NCBI RefSeq assembly: GCF_014836495.1
Contig: NZ_JACSQT010000003.1
Coordinates: forward strand, 310,647-374,646
Source of the DNA: Cytobacillus stercorigallinarum
GTDB lineage: Bacteria; Bacillota; Bacilli; Bacillales; Cytobacillaceae
Reading direction: 5' to 3'
Length of the DNA: 64,000 bases
Both the position numbers and the translations under genes were made by a program. Positions 45,570 through 53,618 of this stretch are shown here, one piece after another (position 1 is the stretch's first letter; the number at the start of each line of letters is the position of its first letter). Under the pieces are notes generated by a model. That model saw only the letters and a program-made list of their open reading frames with translations. It was not told the DNA's origin and did no database searches.

Positions 45570-45583
45570 TGAAAGCCTTTTCA
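45570..45583 (-). promoter_or_regulatory. Possible cre-like site upstream of the symporter operon
   Basis: TGAAAGCCTTTTCA is nearly palindromic and one step from the ideal cre (TGAAAGCGCTTTCA). It lies about 55 bases before the DUF485 gene. Confidence 0.35.
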
Positions 45584-45620
45584 AAAACACTCTATCATGA
45601 CCGTCCAAAATTAGAAAAAT

Positions 45621-45658
45621 ACCAATTTCATTGGTTTCTAATATAAAAAAAGTATAGA
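45621..45658 (+). promoter_or_regulatory. LysR-type operator region upstream of hpaG1
   Basis: ATATAAAAAAAGTAT (45641-45655) matches the box at 42461-42475 exactly. Just before it is a perfect palindrome ACCAATTTCATTGGT (45621-45635). It could serve both the hpaG1-G2-F transcript and the divergent symporter transcript. Confidence 0.5.
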
Positions 45659-45823
45659 TCTCCCAGATCATCTTGCGAAAACCCCTCTGCTCCTTACTCT
45701 CTCTATTCTTTACGTTAAATCGTTACATCAGTAAATAACTAATTGACTATTTTAATAATTTGAAAAATAACTCGTAATCTATTATGATTTAATCACCATT
45801 TTGTTGAAGGAGTGTTGAATCCA

Positions 45824-46615
45824 TTGATAAAAGCAATGATGAGATATAATGGACAATTGATTTTACAAGAAGTTCTTGTCGAACCTACTAAACAGTTAAT
45901 AACCATTGGAGAAGAAACAACCCCAATGGACCAGCTTGACGTCCTTCCCCCTGTATCAGGAACAATTTATGGAACACTACTTAACTACAAAGGTGAGCTA
46001 GAAGCACTCGGTTCAGCTATTTATGAAAGCCCTTACCAACAACCACCGAAAGCACCAATTCTTTATATCAAACCAGTCAATACAATCAACAACCATCAAG
46101 CGACCATTCCTTTGCCACAAGAAGAAGATTCCTTACAAATAGGTGCTGCTCTTGCAGTAGTCATCGGTAAAAAAGCAAGTAAAGTCTCAAAAAAAGAAGT
46201 ACGGGATTATATTTTGGGCTACACAGTCGCCAACGATGTCAGTATCCCACACAGCAGTGTGTATCGTCCTGCCATCAAAGAAAAAGCAAGAGATGGATTT
46301 TGCCCTATTGGACCTTGGATTGTTGAAAATGAGGAAATACCAAACCCTGATGATTTAGACATTACTGTCCATATTAACGGCGAGTTAAAGCAGCAGCAAA
46401 CAACAAGAAACTTAATCCGCTCTGTCGACGAGCTGATTGCAGAAGTTACTTCCTTTATGACCTTGTATGAAGGAGATACATTACTGATCGGTGTACCAGA
46501 GAACCCACCTCTTGCTCGTAATGGGGATGTTGTTAAAATAACGATTGCTGGCATCGGCTCACTTGAAAACCAAGTGGTTGTCACAAAACAAGCTGTAAAG
46601 GAGAATACGATATGA
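45824..46615 (+). CDS. HpaG1: FAH-family subunit of the 2-hydroxyhepta-2,4-diene-1,7-dioate isomerase/decarboxylase
   Basis: A protein of about 263 residues in the fumarylacetoacetate hydrolase (FAH) family, corresponding to the N-terminal half of fused E. coli HpaG. TTG at 45824 is preferred because AAGGAG is 11 bases upstream; GTG 45812 overlaps that site. The E-x-E metal ligands of FAH enzymes (ECELAVVIG in the next gene) are replaced here by GAALAVVIG. The later YTVAND aspartate is kept. It may have lost metal-dependent chemistry and act as a structural or isomerase subunit. It overlaps hpaG2 by 4 bases (ATGA). Confidence 0.75.
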   Translation: MIKAMMRYNGQLILQEVLVEPTKQLITIGEETTPMDQLDVLPPVSGTIYGTLLNYKGELEALGSAIYESPYQQPPKAPILYIKPVNTINNHQATIPLPQEEDSLQIGAALAVVIGKKASKVSKKEVRDYILGYTVANDVSIPHSSVYRPAIKEKARDGFCPIGPWIVENEEIPNPDDLDITVHINGELKQQQTTRNLIRSVDELIAEVTSFMTLYEGDTLLIGVPENPPLARNGDVVKITIAGIGSLENQVVVTKQAVKENTI

Positions 46616-47364
46616 AAACCGCACGTGTCGCTTATCAAGGAAATATTCATGAGGCCACAGAATGGGACGGTAAGCTACAATTAGATACTGGCGCCACCGT
46701 TTCAGAGGATGATGTCGTTTGGCTTCCTCCTATTGTGCCACAAACAATTTTTGCACTAGGACTCAACTATGCTGATCACGCGGCAGAGCTTGCTTTTAAC
46801 GCACCGAAAGAGCCACTTGTTTTTTTAAAAGGACCTAATACACTTATCGGTCATAACGGGGAAACTTTTCGCCCTGCCGATGTCACCTATATGCATTATG
46901 AATGTGAGCTAGCAGTTGTGATTGGCCGATCTGGTAAAAACATTCAAGAGAAGGATGCATATGACTATATCGCTGGGTATACCGTGGCCAATGATTATGC
47001 CATCCGCGATTATTTGGAAAACTACTATCGCCCGAACTTACGTGTGAAAAATCGTGATACATTGACACCGCTCGGCCCCTGGTTTGTCAGCGCAGATGAA
47101 ATAAAAGATCCAATGAATCTCGCATTACGCACCTATGTAAATGACAAAATCGTCCAAGAAGGAACAACGAAAGATATGATTTTTAGTATTCCAAAGCTCA
47201 TCGCTTATTTAAGCAGTTTCATGACACTCAATAAAAACGATATCATTCTCACTGGGACGCCAAAAGGTTCAGTCGATACGAAAGTGGGCGACACGGTCAT
47301 CACTGAAATCGAAGGCATCGGTCGACTCAAGAACACCATTGTTAGTGAACCGGTCTATCAGTAA
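46612..47364 (+). CDS. HpaG2: FAH-family OPET decarboxylase/HHDD isomerase
   Basis: A 250-residue FAH-family enzyme equivalent to the C-terminal half of HpaG. Metal ligands are intact: Glu-x-Glu in YECELAVVIGR (about residue 101) and Asp in YTVANDYAIRDYLENYYRPN. LTPLGPWFV, RSIPKLIAYLS-like FSIPKLIAYLSSF and ILTGTPKGS are standard. In the homoprotocatechuate route the HpaG pair decarboxylates 5-oxopent-3-ene-1,2,5-tricarboxylate and isomerises the product. The start overlaps hpaG1 by 4 bases, giving translational coupling that suggests a 1:1 complex. Confidence 0.85.
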   Translation: MKTARVAYQGNIHEATEWDGKLQLDTGATVSEDDVVWLPPIVPQTIFALGLNYADHAAELAFNAPKEPLVFLKGPNTLIGHNGETFRPADVTYMHYECELAVVIGRSGKNIQEKDAYDYIAGYTVANDYAIRDYLENYYRPNLRVKNRDTLTPLGPWFVSADEIKDPMNLALRTYVNDKIVQEGTTKDMIFSIPKLIAYLSSFMTLNKNDIILTGTPKGSVDTKVGDTVITEIEGIGRLKNTIVSEPVYQ

Positions 47365-47377
47365 AAGGAGGATATTT

Positions 47378-47773
47378 ATGCCACATTTCATTATTGAATA
47401 TACAAGTAACATCAAAAGTGATGCACATATTCCCGCTTTATTGGAAAAAGCGAACAAGATCCTCATCAGTAAATCGCCTACTTTTCCAATAGGCGGTATC
47501 CGTTCAAGGGCAATTGAACTAAAAGACTACTATATTGCAGATGGTCAGGCAGACGATGCCTTCGTTCATGCAACCCTCAAAATCGGCTCCGGACGAAGTG
47601 AACAAGAAAAGGCATCGGTATGTGATGAACTCTTTACCATGATGAAGGAACACTTCCAGGAACTATATGATCACCGCTATTTTGCTTTATCAATGGAACT
47701 ATATGAATTTAGCGAAGCAGGTACGTATAAGTGGAATAATATTCATGGTCGGTTTAAGAAAACCTTGCTCTAA
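47378..47773 (+). CDS. hpaF: 5-Carboxymethyl-2-hydroxymuconate delta-isomerase
   Basis: A 131-residue member of the tautomerase superfamily, CHMI type. MPHFIIEYTSN at the N-terminus gives Pro1 after Met removal, the catalytic base. Family-typical downstream elements are RSRAIELKDYYIADGQADDA and FVHATLKIGSGRSEQEK. ATG at 47378 follows AAAGGAGG, which fixes the start. It ends the hpaG1-G2-F operon and is followed by a strong terminator. It isomerises CHM so that HpaG can decarboxylate it. Confidence 0.87.
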   Translation: MPHFIIEYTSNIKSDAHIPALLEKANKILISKSPTFPIGGIRSRAIELKDYYIADGQADDAFVHATLKIGSGRSEQEKASVCDELFTMMKEHFQELYDHRYFALSMELYEFSEAGTYKWNNIHGRFKKTLL

Positions 47774-47793
47774 AAGTTGAGCAGGGTTTTTCC
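47758..47793 (+). terminator. Intrinsic terminator after hpaF
   Basis: AAAACCTTGCTC pairs with GAGCAGGGTTTTT (one mismatch) and ends in a T-run. The left arm lies in the last codons of hpaF. Confidence 0.8.
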
Positions 47794-47894
47794 TTTGTCT
47801 CCATGGATAAGGAGTTAAGGATACGGGGATGACTTGTATTCGGGCCACTCATTTTATATGTGTAAATTAGTTACGGATAATAGCTAATGTTGGT

Positions 47895-48870
47895 GGGTGG
47901 CCTTGGTTTGGTGTTTACTCATATTGCGTTGCTTATTCCTCTGTCTTTCGTTTTATTTGCGTTGTTCCTTTGTTTTACATTGCTTATATTTTTGTTTTCG
48001 GTTTTATTAGCGTTGTTTTTTCGTTTTACATGGCTTATATCTTTGGCTTCTGTTCTATTAGCGTTGTTTCCTTTTACTTTGCTTATATCTTTGTCCTCCG
48101 CTCTATTAGCGTCGTTTCACCGTTTTACATGGCTTATATCTTTGGCTTCCTTTCTATTAGCGTCGTTTCCTCGTTTTACATGGCTTATATCTTTGACTTT
48201 CGCCCTATTAGCGTTGTTTCTTCGTTTTACATTGCTTATATCTTTGGCTTCCGCTCTATTTGCGTCGTTTCACCGTTTTACATTGCTTATATCTTTAGCT
48301 TCCGCTCTATTAGCATCGTTTCTTCGTTTTACTTTGCTTATATCTTTGGCTTCCGCTCTATTAGCGTTGTTTCCTCGTTTTACATGGCTTATATCTTTGG
48401 CTTCCTTTCTATTAGCGTCGTTTCCTCGTTTTACATGGCTTATATTTTTGCCTTCCGCTCTATTTGCGTCGTTTCACCGTTTTACATTGCTTATATTTTT
48501 GACTTCCGCTCTATTTGCGTCGTTTCACCGTTTTACATTGCTTATATTTTTGTCTTCCGCTCTATTAGCATCGTTTCACCGTTTTACATTGCTTATATCT
48601 TTGGCTTCCGCTCTATTAGCATCGTTTCTTCGTTTTACTTTGCTTATATCTTTGTCCTCCGCTCTATTAGCGTCGTTTCACCATTTTAATTTGCTTATAT
48701 TTTTGCCTTCCGCTCTATTTGCGTCGTTTCACCGTTTTACATTGCTTATATCCTTGTCTTCCGCTCTATTTGCGTCGTTTCACCGTTTTACATTGCTTAT
48801 ATTTTTGGCTTCCGCTCTATTAGCGTCGTTTCCTTGTTTTACATGGCTTATATCTTTGGCTTCCGCATGG
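47895..48870 (-). repeat. 51-bp minisatellite array 3 (about 19 units, reverse orientation)
   Basis: Nineteen units, pitch 51 bases (one of 48 near 48030-48078). The core is CGTTTTACATTGCTTATAT with the linker CTATTAGCGTCGTTTCAC. The reverse complement (ATATAAGCAATGTAAAACG) aligns with the array-1 core ATATGAGCAACGCAAAAG, so it is a diverged subfamily of the same repeat. Units vary mainly at ATTGC/ATGGC, TAGCG/TTGCG and GTTTC. It lies between the hpaF terminator and a convergent gene, in the same orientation as array 2. Confidence 0.9.
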
Positions 48871-48908
48871 TGCCAACCTAAAAAAGAAGAAAATCTTCTA
48901 AAGCAGCA

Positions 48909-48948
48909 GAAAACCCCACCTTCGATTAATGCAAGGTAGGGTTTTCTA
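48909..48948. terminator. Terminator after the DUF6440 gene
   Basis: GAAAACCCCACCTT pairs with AAGGTAGGGTTTTC around a short loop. It separates array 3 from the convergent small gene and can work in either direction. Confidence 0.7.
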
Positions 48949-48988
48949 CAGTCTGAGAGTTAAAAACAACGGTCTCTGGCATAAAAGG

Positions 48989-49177
48989 TTACTCTGGTTT
49001 CTTCACAACAACCTTCCCGGTTTCATCTAACAACGGAGTAAGTCCACTTCCGCCTGTACTTGCCCATGTATGAACATAATGGACCCCGGTTTCACGATCA
49101 ACGAGGATGGAAAGCAGCCCTGATGAGTAACTTTCTTTCAATATTTCTACAAAACGGGTCTCTCTTTTTTTAAACAC
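48989..49177 (-). CDS. DUF6440-like small protein
   Basis: A 62-residue protein: basic N-terminus (MFKKRETRFVEILKESYSSG), then LLSILVDRETGVHYVHTWAS, then a glycine-rich turn GGSGLTPLLDETGKVVVKK. This 'VDxxTGVxYLxxxxGxxGGLTPLLD..GKP' pattern is the DUF6440 family, widespread in Firmicutes. Function unknown; possibly a small cytosolic beta-fold protein. An AGGAGTG ribosome site lies upstream. Confidence 0.7.
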   Translation of the reverse strand: MFKKRETRFVEILKESYSSGLLSILVDRETGVHYVHTWASTGGSGLTPLLDETGKVVVKKPE

Positions 49178-49267
49178 GCCAACACTCCTTTCTAAATTTC
49201 ATTTTTAGTAAGAAATACAAGGCATACTGATAAAAGTATTTGTAATAATCAATGGAAGTATTTCATT

Positions 49268-49756
49268 TTAAGAGAATAAATTAATACCAGACATGATTAA
49301 AATTCCAATAATAAGTGCCTGTGCTACGATAGCAATGGTTGCCCATAAGCTGACATAGCTTTTTTTTGCCCCTCCTGCTAATCCGATTGCAGCCGAAATA
49401 TGAAATCCCCATAGAAGTCCTGCTAAAGAAACGCCTGGTACACCATATTTTCCAAAATATTTCTTTGCTTTGATCATACGTTTAGTTGGTTCTTTTTCCT
49501 TTTTCTTTCCTTTCATCAACTTTGACCTCAACGCATTAATAACCCATATAAAAGCCATGACTGATACCCAGTTACCTAATATCGCTATTAAAATAACGGG
49601 TATTCCAGGAAATCCCAAAAGGAACCCGAATGGAATCGCACCGTATGATTCAAAAAATGGGATGAGCGATAAAACAAAAATACTCAGTAATTGTAGAAAT
49701 AAATTATCTTCTAGTGCTGGCATTAAGTTCAAATAGAAATCTTGTATGTCTTGCAT
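49268..49756 (-). CDS. Small multi-drug export (Sm_multidrug_ex) family membrane protein
   Basis: A 162-residue membrane protein with four or five segments. IPFFESYGAIPFGFLLGFPG with its conserved E and glycines, LGNWVSVMAFIWVI and a cytosolic basic loop (KLMKGKKKEKEPTKRMIKAK) followed by YFGKYGVPGVSLAG are typical of the 'small multi-drug export protein' family. The functional label comes from early annotation and is weakly supported. It is monocistronic, about 90 bases from the DUF6440 gene. Confidence 0.75.
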   Translation of the reverse strand: MQDIQDFYLNLMPALEDNLFLQLLSIFVLSLIPFFESYGAIPFGFLLGFPGIPVILIAILGNWVSVMAFIWVINALRSKLMKGKKKEKEPTKRMIKAKKYFGKYGVPGVSLAGLLWGFHISAAIGLAGGAKKSYVSLWATIAIVAQALIIGILIMSGINLFS

Positions 49757-49869
49757 AAGTTCTCCCCTCTCATGTTTGCCTACTTTTAGTATGAAGGATA
49801 ATCCCTTCTATATCAGCCACTTTTGCATGAAAGGAGGGAAATTCATTCCGAGTGGAGACGATTTATGCC

Positions 49870-50598
49870 TCAATGGAGACCGTTCTTTTGCCTTCTCTTT
49901 ATAAGGAATAGTAAAGCCATGCCACTCCAAATAAATGGCACAACCATAAACTTCAATACAGAGGTAAAGTCATCATTTTCAATCAGAGTAAGACCCCGTT
50001 CAATATGATAATTGGGAAAAAGAATCGTTAACTTATTCAGGAGCGAAGAATAAACAAATCCTTCTATTAAGAAATAAGCTATCATAATTGGCCATCCATA
50101 TAAACTTACATCAATTGTATTTTTTGCATATTCAGCGATAGCCGTCCCTATAAAAAGCCACATACTGAAAAAGGGGATGGTAAATATACTGGCCATCAGT
50201 ATTTGCGGTAAACTATAGCCATAAATAATCATGCCAATAGTGAACAAAAGATAAGACATGCTATAGGTGACGATGGATTTAGCTAAGAAAATATTGATTC
50301 GCCTTACCTTCATCAATCGATATACTATTCCTGTCCCTTGCTCTTTTTCTTCAACCATTATGTTTCCTTGTGTGTACATTGTCACCAATATACTAATAAA
50401 ACTCAGCAGTGAAGTCATGCCTTTGAAAAAGGTAATCTGTTCATTTGAAAAGGTGATTGTCAGATTATTTAATATGTAAATGAGAAAAATCATCGCGAAG
50501 GCAGTGAAAAAGAGTAGTAATACTTGCCCATTAAAGCGCAAATCTTTGAGTTCCCTTACCATTAAAACCTTAATTTGTCGTACATTCATCCGACTCAC
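49870..50598 (-). CDS. ABC-2-type permease, partner of a degenerate ABC/LytTR protein
   Basis: A 242-residue membrane protein with six predicted helices and an ABC-2 layout: N-terminal VRELKDLRFNGQVLLLFFTA, then MVEEKEQGTGIVYRLMKVRR as the cytosolic loop between TM2 and TM3. It starts 5 bases after the stop of the LytTR-fused gene upstream, so they are co-transcribed. Because that partner lacks an ATPase P-loop, this permease may need an ATPase from elsewhere or act in sensing. Substrate unknown. Confidence 0.75.
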   Translation of the reverse strand: MSRMNVRQIKVLMVRELKDLRFNGQVLLLFFTAFAMIFLIYILNNLTITFSNEQITFFKGMTSLLSFISILVTMYTQGNIMVEEKEQGTGIVYRLMKVRRINIFLAKSIVTYSMSYLLFTIGMIIYGYSLPQILMASIFTIPFFSMWLFIGTAIAEYAKNTIDVSLYGWPIMIAYFLIEGFVYSSLLNKLTILFPNYHIERGLTLIENDDFTSVLKFMVVPFIWSGMALLFLIKRRQKNGLH

Positions 50599-50603
50599 CC
50601 CTT

Positions 50604-51620
50604 TTACCAGTTCAACAGTTCTTTTAACTCCCCATATCTTGATTTGGATAAAGGGACCGTCTTTTCATTTTCCAATGTGAGGCTATAACTATTCTTACTC
50701 CATACCACAACTTCCCTAACCCGCTGCAAATTCACTAAGTAAGAGCGATGACAACGGAAAAAACCGTATATATGTAATCTCGTTTCAATATCCTTCATTG
50801 AAACAGTTGATATAAACTCTTCATTATTCACATGGAGAATTGTTTGTCTATCTCTCGATTCCACAAAATCAATCTCCAATGGATCAAATAGAATAAATTT
50901 ATCGTCTGATTTAGCTGATATTTTCTCAAATCTTTGTTGGTAAATTGTTTCGTCCTCTATGTCACTAGCCTCTTTTTCCTCTACCTCTTCTTCGGCATCC
51001 TCGTTATATTCAAGCTGCTGTAGTCCTCTATCGGTCAAACGGAATACTTTTGTCCCTATACGAATGCTCTCTTCTAATGAAGAGGTAAGAATAATAATGA
51101 AACCATCCTTTTTCAGCAATTCATTTAGAATACGATTCAACACTTGCTTCGATTGGAGATCAATGTGATAAGTGGGTTCTTGGAAAATATAAATGTTCGT
51201 AGGTTGAATCAAACTGCGTGCAAATTGCAATCTTTTTTTCTCTGAGAACGTTAGTCCCTTATTTTTCTTTCTACGTACTTCATTTAATTCGACAAGAGCT
51301 AAAATTCTATCTATATCCACTTTCACACCATACAAGTCACACCAAAAACGAACCGTCTGTTCAGGGGTTAACCGTTTATATTCGCCCATATTCGTCCGGT
51401 AAAAGAATAAATCCTCCACCCCACAGAGAACACCGTCTGAAAGACGGATTTCATTTGTCATATAACTTCTATCTTCCTCCATTAAGGATAAAAATGCATG
51501 CATATATTCCATGTCTGCTTGAATCGCAATTACATCTTTTTTTTCAATGTTCAATTGTATAGAAGGCAGGACAACTGTATTGCCAACGACCTTTCCAAAA
51601 CCTTCAAAGATTAATGACAT
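50604..51620 (-). CDS. Degenerate ABC-ATPase domain fused to LytTR DNA-binding domain
   Basis: A 338-residue two-domain protein. Residues 1-215 follow the outline of an ABC ATPase (QLNIEKKDVIAIQADMEYMH at the Walker A position, LTFSEKKRLQFARSLIQPTN at the signature, IYIFQEPTYHIDLQSKQVLN at Walker B), but every catalytic motif is lost: no GxxGxGK, no LSGGQ, and Gln for the Walker B Asp. An acidic linker follows (about 215-245). Residues 245-338 are a LytTR domain (IDFVESRDRQTILHVNNEEF, FFRCHRSYLVNLQRVREVVV, VPLSKSRYGELKELL). It probably binds direct-repeat operators and may use the ABC fold to talk to its co-encoded permease. Confidence 0.8.
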   Translation of the reverse strand: MSLIFEGFGKVVGNTVVLPSIQLNIEKKDVIAIQADMEYMHAFLSLMEEDRSYMTNEIRLSDGVLCGVEDLFFYRTNMGEYKRLTPEQTVRFWCDLYGVKVDIDRILALVELNEVRRKKNKGLTFSEKKRLQFARSLIQPTNIYIFQEPTYHIDLQSKQVLNRILNELLKKDGFIIILTSSLEESIRIGTKVFRLTDRGLQQLEYNEDAEEEVEEKEASDIEDETIYQQRFEKISAKSDDKFILFDPLEIDFVESRDRQTILHVNNEEFISTVSMKDIETRLHIYGFFRCHRSYLVNLQRVREVVVWSKNSYSLTLENEKTVPLSKSRYGELKELLNW

Positions 51621-51639
51621 TTACACTCTTCTCCTTCTG

Positions 51640-52340
51640 AACCTATTTATTATGACGGATTTCTATAAGTGGTACCTTCATAATGAACGAAAAAGAGGAA
51701 AAAGCAAACGAAAAGGGAGCAAATCTTGGTTAAACTCATCCTTTTATTATTTACGCCTAAACGAGTGGACATTCATTTTTATCGGGGTGTATAAAACTGA
51801 TACGTTAATTTATGATACAATAACTGTTTTTCATTGGAGTACGCAATTTTTCAGACGGAAATTTATCATATTATAATTGGGGAAATAGTGGCTCCTAATG
51901 GCAAATAATAAAAAATGGGTATACATAATGGCACAGAGAAAAGGACATTTTGAGAAAACTATGTGGCAAGATTCATTTACTATCTCACCACATTCATTAA
52001 GGAAATTAACAATATTGAAAATAACCGTTAGTGTCATTGCTCCTTGTCTCAACTGACTCCCTATTTTCACACGAACTTAGAAAAAGCGAGAAACGTGATT
52101 AAATTTTCAAGCATGCTAACATTGGTAAACAGATGTTTTTTAAGCATAAATACTACTGATCACACTAAAAGCAGCATATCTATCCGTTCTCCCTGACTAC
52201 CTTCATCAAAATTCTACATATCCAATCATTTTCCGGGAAATAAGACAAGCTTTCGACTAAATAGTTACTTTAAAAAAAGCAAACATTATGGTGACACCTT
52301 GGTGTGCCTATATGCCGTGGCATCCTTATAGTCAATAAGA
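51640..52340. other. Gene-poor stretch
   Basis: About 700 bases of AT-rich sequence. Several short frames are open, but none has a convincing start, ribosome binding site or recognisable protein. I see no RNA gene or repeat. It may hold gene remnants beyond recognition. Confidence 0.4.
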
Positions 52341-52342
52341 TA

Positions 52343-52385
52343 CAAAAAGCGACCACCCTTTAACATTAAGGCTGGTCGCACTTTT
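52343..52385 (-). terminator. Intrinsic terminator of the organosulfur operon
   Basis: Minus strand AAAAGTGCGACCAGCCTT...AAGGGTGGTCGCTTTTT forms a long stem with two mismatches ending in a T-run, about 60 bases after the last stop codon. Confidence 0.8.
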
Positions 52386-52445
52386 ACATACCCCACATCT
52401 TTCTCTCCTATTGGGTCCGTATTATCATTTTATAGCAAGCATTCG

Positions 52446-53618
52446 TTACTCAGAAAATAAAGCAGCTTTCGCCAACCCCTCCACAATCATATCATCAGCC
52501 GGATGCATAGACAGGCCACATTGCACGTCTCGGAAATGGCGTTCTAGTTTAAAGTCTTTTGACAGTCCTATTCCACCAGCTACTCTCATGGCGAGTTCCA
52601 CGATTCGTATCGCTTGGTGACAGATGGTGTATTTCGCTGCTTGAAAGTCGTTTAGTAAGTCATTTCTTTGGTGGGGGAAGCGATCCCATTTGTCTGCTAG
52701 TGAATACAGTAATGTACGGGATGTGGTTAAGGAAATTTCCATTTCGCCGATTTTTTGTTGGATGTGGGGGACTTCGGCTATTGGTTTTTTTAAACTGCCT
52801 GCTTGTTGGTGTTTGGCAAAGTCGATAATAAAATCTCTGGCTGCATGGGCAACACCAAGAAAGACTGAGGCGATGAACAGAAAGGTGGAGCGGTTTTTTA
52901 AGCCTCCGTCCTTGCCAGTTGCTTTTGCCAGCAGTGCCTCCTCTGGTACGAACACTTCATTTAATACAATCGTATCACTACCTGTCGAACGCATACCGAT
53001 TGTGTTCCATGTTTCTTTCACTACTACTTTATCTGATTTGCGAACGAGAAATTCCCCAAGTACACCTTCATCCTCCACCCAGGCCATCACTATCAGTGGA
53101 TCAGCAATCGGTGCCAGCGTGGCGAATGTCTTTTCCCCTGAAATGAGGTAACCATTAGCGGTTTTTCTCGCAATCGTCTCTGGTTGGCTGCCTCTAAAAA
53201 TATTGCCGCCTTTCTTTTCAGTTGCAAAGATATTAAGAATGTCTCCGTTTTGCACAACACCTTGACAGACCTTCGCAAACACCTCCTCTTTCCAACGGTT
53301 TCCCTCACGATAATTAAGGAATAAACAAGACTGCCAACCGGCTGCAAGGGCAACTGCTCCATCCCCCTTAGCCAACCGTTCTAAAACTAATGTCATTTCA
53401 TATAATGATGCCTCGTACCCACCGTATTTCTCAGGGGTCGTTAACGAAAAGAAGCCTGCCTCTCTTAATATGTTAAAAGAGGCAAACGGAAACGTCCCTC
53501 GCTCGTCATTTTCAGTCGCATAAGATTCTAGCTGCTTTGCTACTTCATCAAACTTTTCCGCTAAAGCTGCTTCCCGTTCATTCCGTAGGTGGATGTCCTT
53601 TGTTTTGGTTAATAGCAT
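52446..53618 (-). CDS. Acyl-CoA-dehydrogenase-fold flavin monooxygenase (DszC/SfnC-like), copy 2
   Basis: A 390-residue acyl-CoA dehydrogenase-fold protein. TPEKYGGYEASLYEMTLVLE (N-terminal), EKTFATLAPIADPLIVMAWV (central beta-domain), RSTGSDTIVLNEVFVPEEAL and C-terminal MRVAGGIGLSKDFKLERHFR are visible. In sulfur-scavenging operons such proteins act as FMNH2-dependent monooxygenases on sulfones or sulfonates (DszC, SfnC) rather than on acyl-CoA. The neighbouring LLM monooxygenase and MetNIQ genes support that. It is the last gene of the operon and directly abuts the aldo/keto reductase. Confidence 0.78.
   Translation of the reverse strand: MLLTKTKDIHLRNEREAALAEKFDEVAKQLESYATENDERGTFPFASFNILREAGFFSLTTPEKYGGYEASLYEMTLVLERLAKGDGAVALAAGWQSCLFLNYREGNRWKEEVFAKVCQGVVQNGDILNIFATEKKGGNIFRGSQPETIARKTANGYLISGEKTFATLAPIADPLIVMAWVEDEGVLGEFLVRKSDKVVVKETWNTIGMRSTGSDTIVLNEVFVPEEALLAKATGKDGGLKNRSTFLFIASVFLGVAHAARDFIIDFAKHQQAGSLKKPIAEVPHIQQKIGEMEISLTTSRTLLYSLADKWDRFPHQRNDLLNDFQAAKYTICHQAIRIVELAMRVAGGIGLSKDFKLERHFRDVQCGLSMHPADDMIVEGLAKAALFSE

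Noticed and set aside
26490..48870. CRISPR arrays
   Set aside because: The 51-bp period has no constant direct repeat plus unique spacers. The whole unit is conserved and no cas genes are present.
47887..48939. Frames of 350 and 239 codons through array 3
   Set aside because: Repeat artefact; no ribosome binding site, and composition mirrors the repeat unit.
51547..52070. Frames of 109 and 79 codons in the gene-poor stretch
   Set aside because: No start signals and no protein-like pattern; one overlaps the upstream region of a clear gene.
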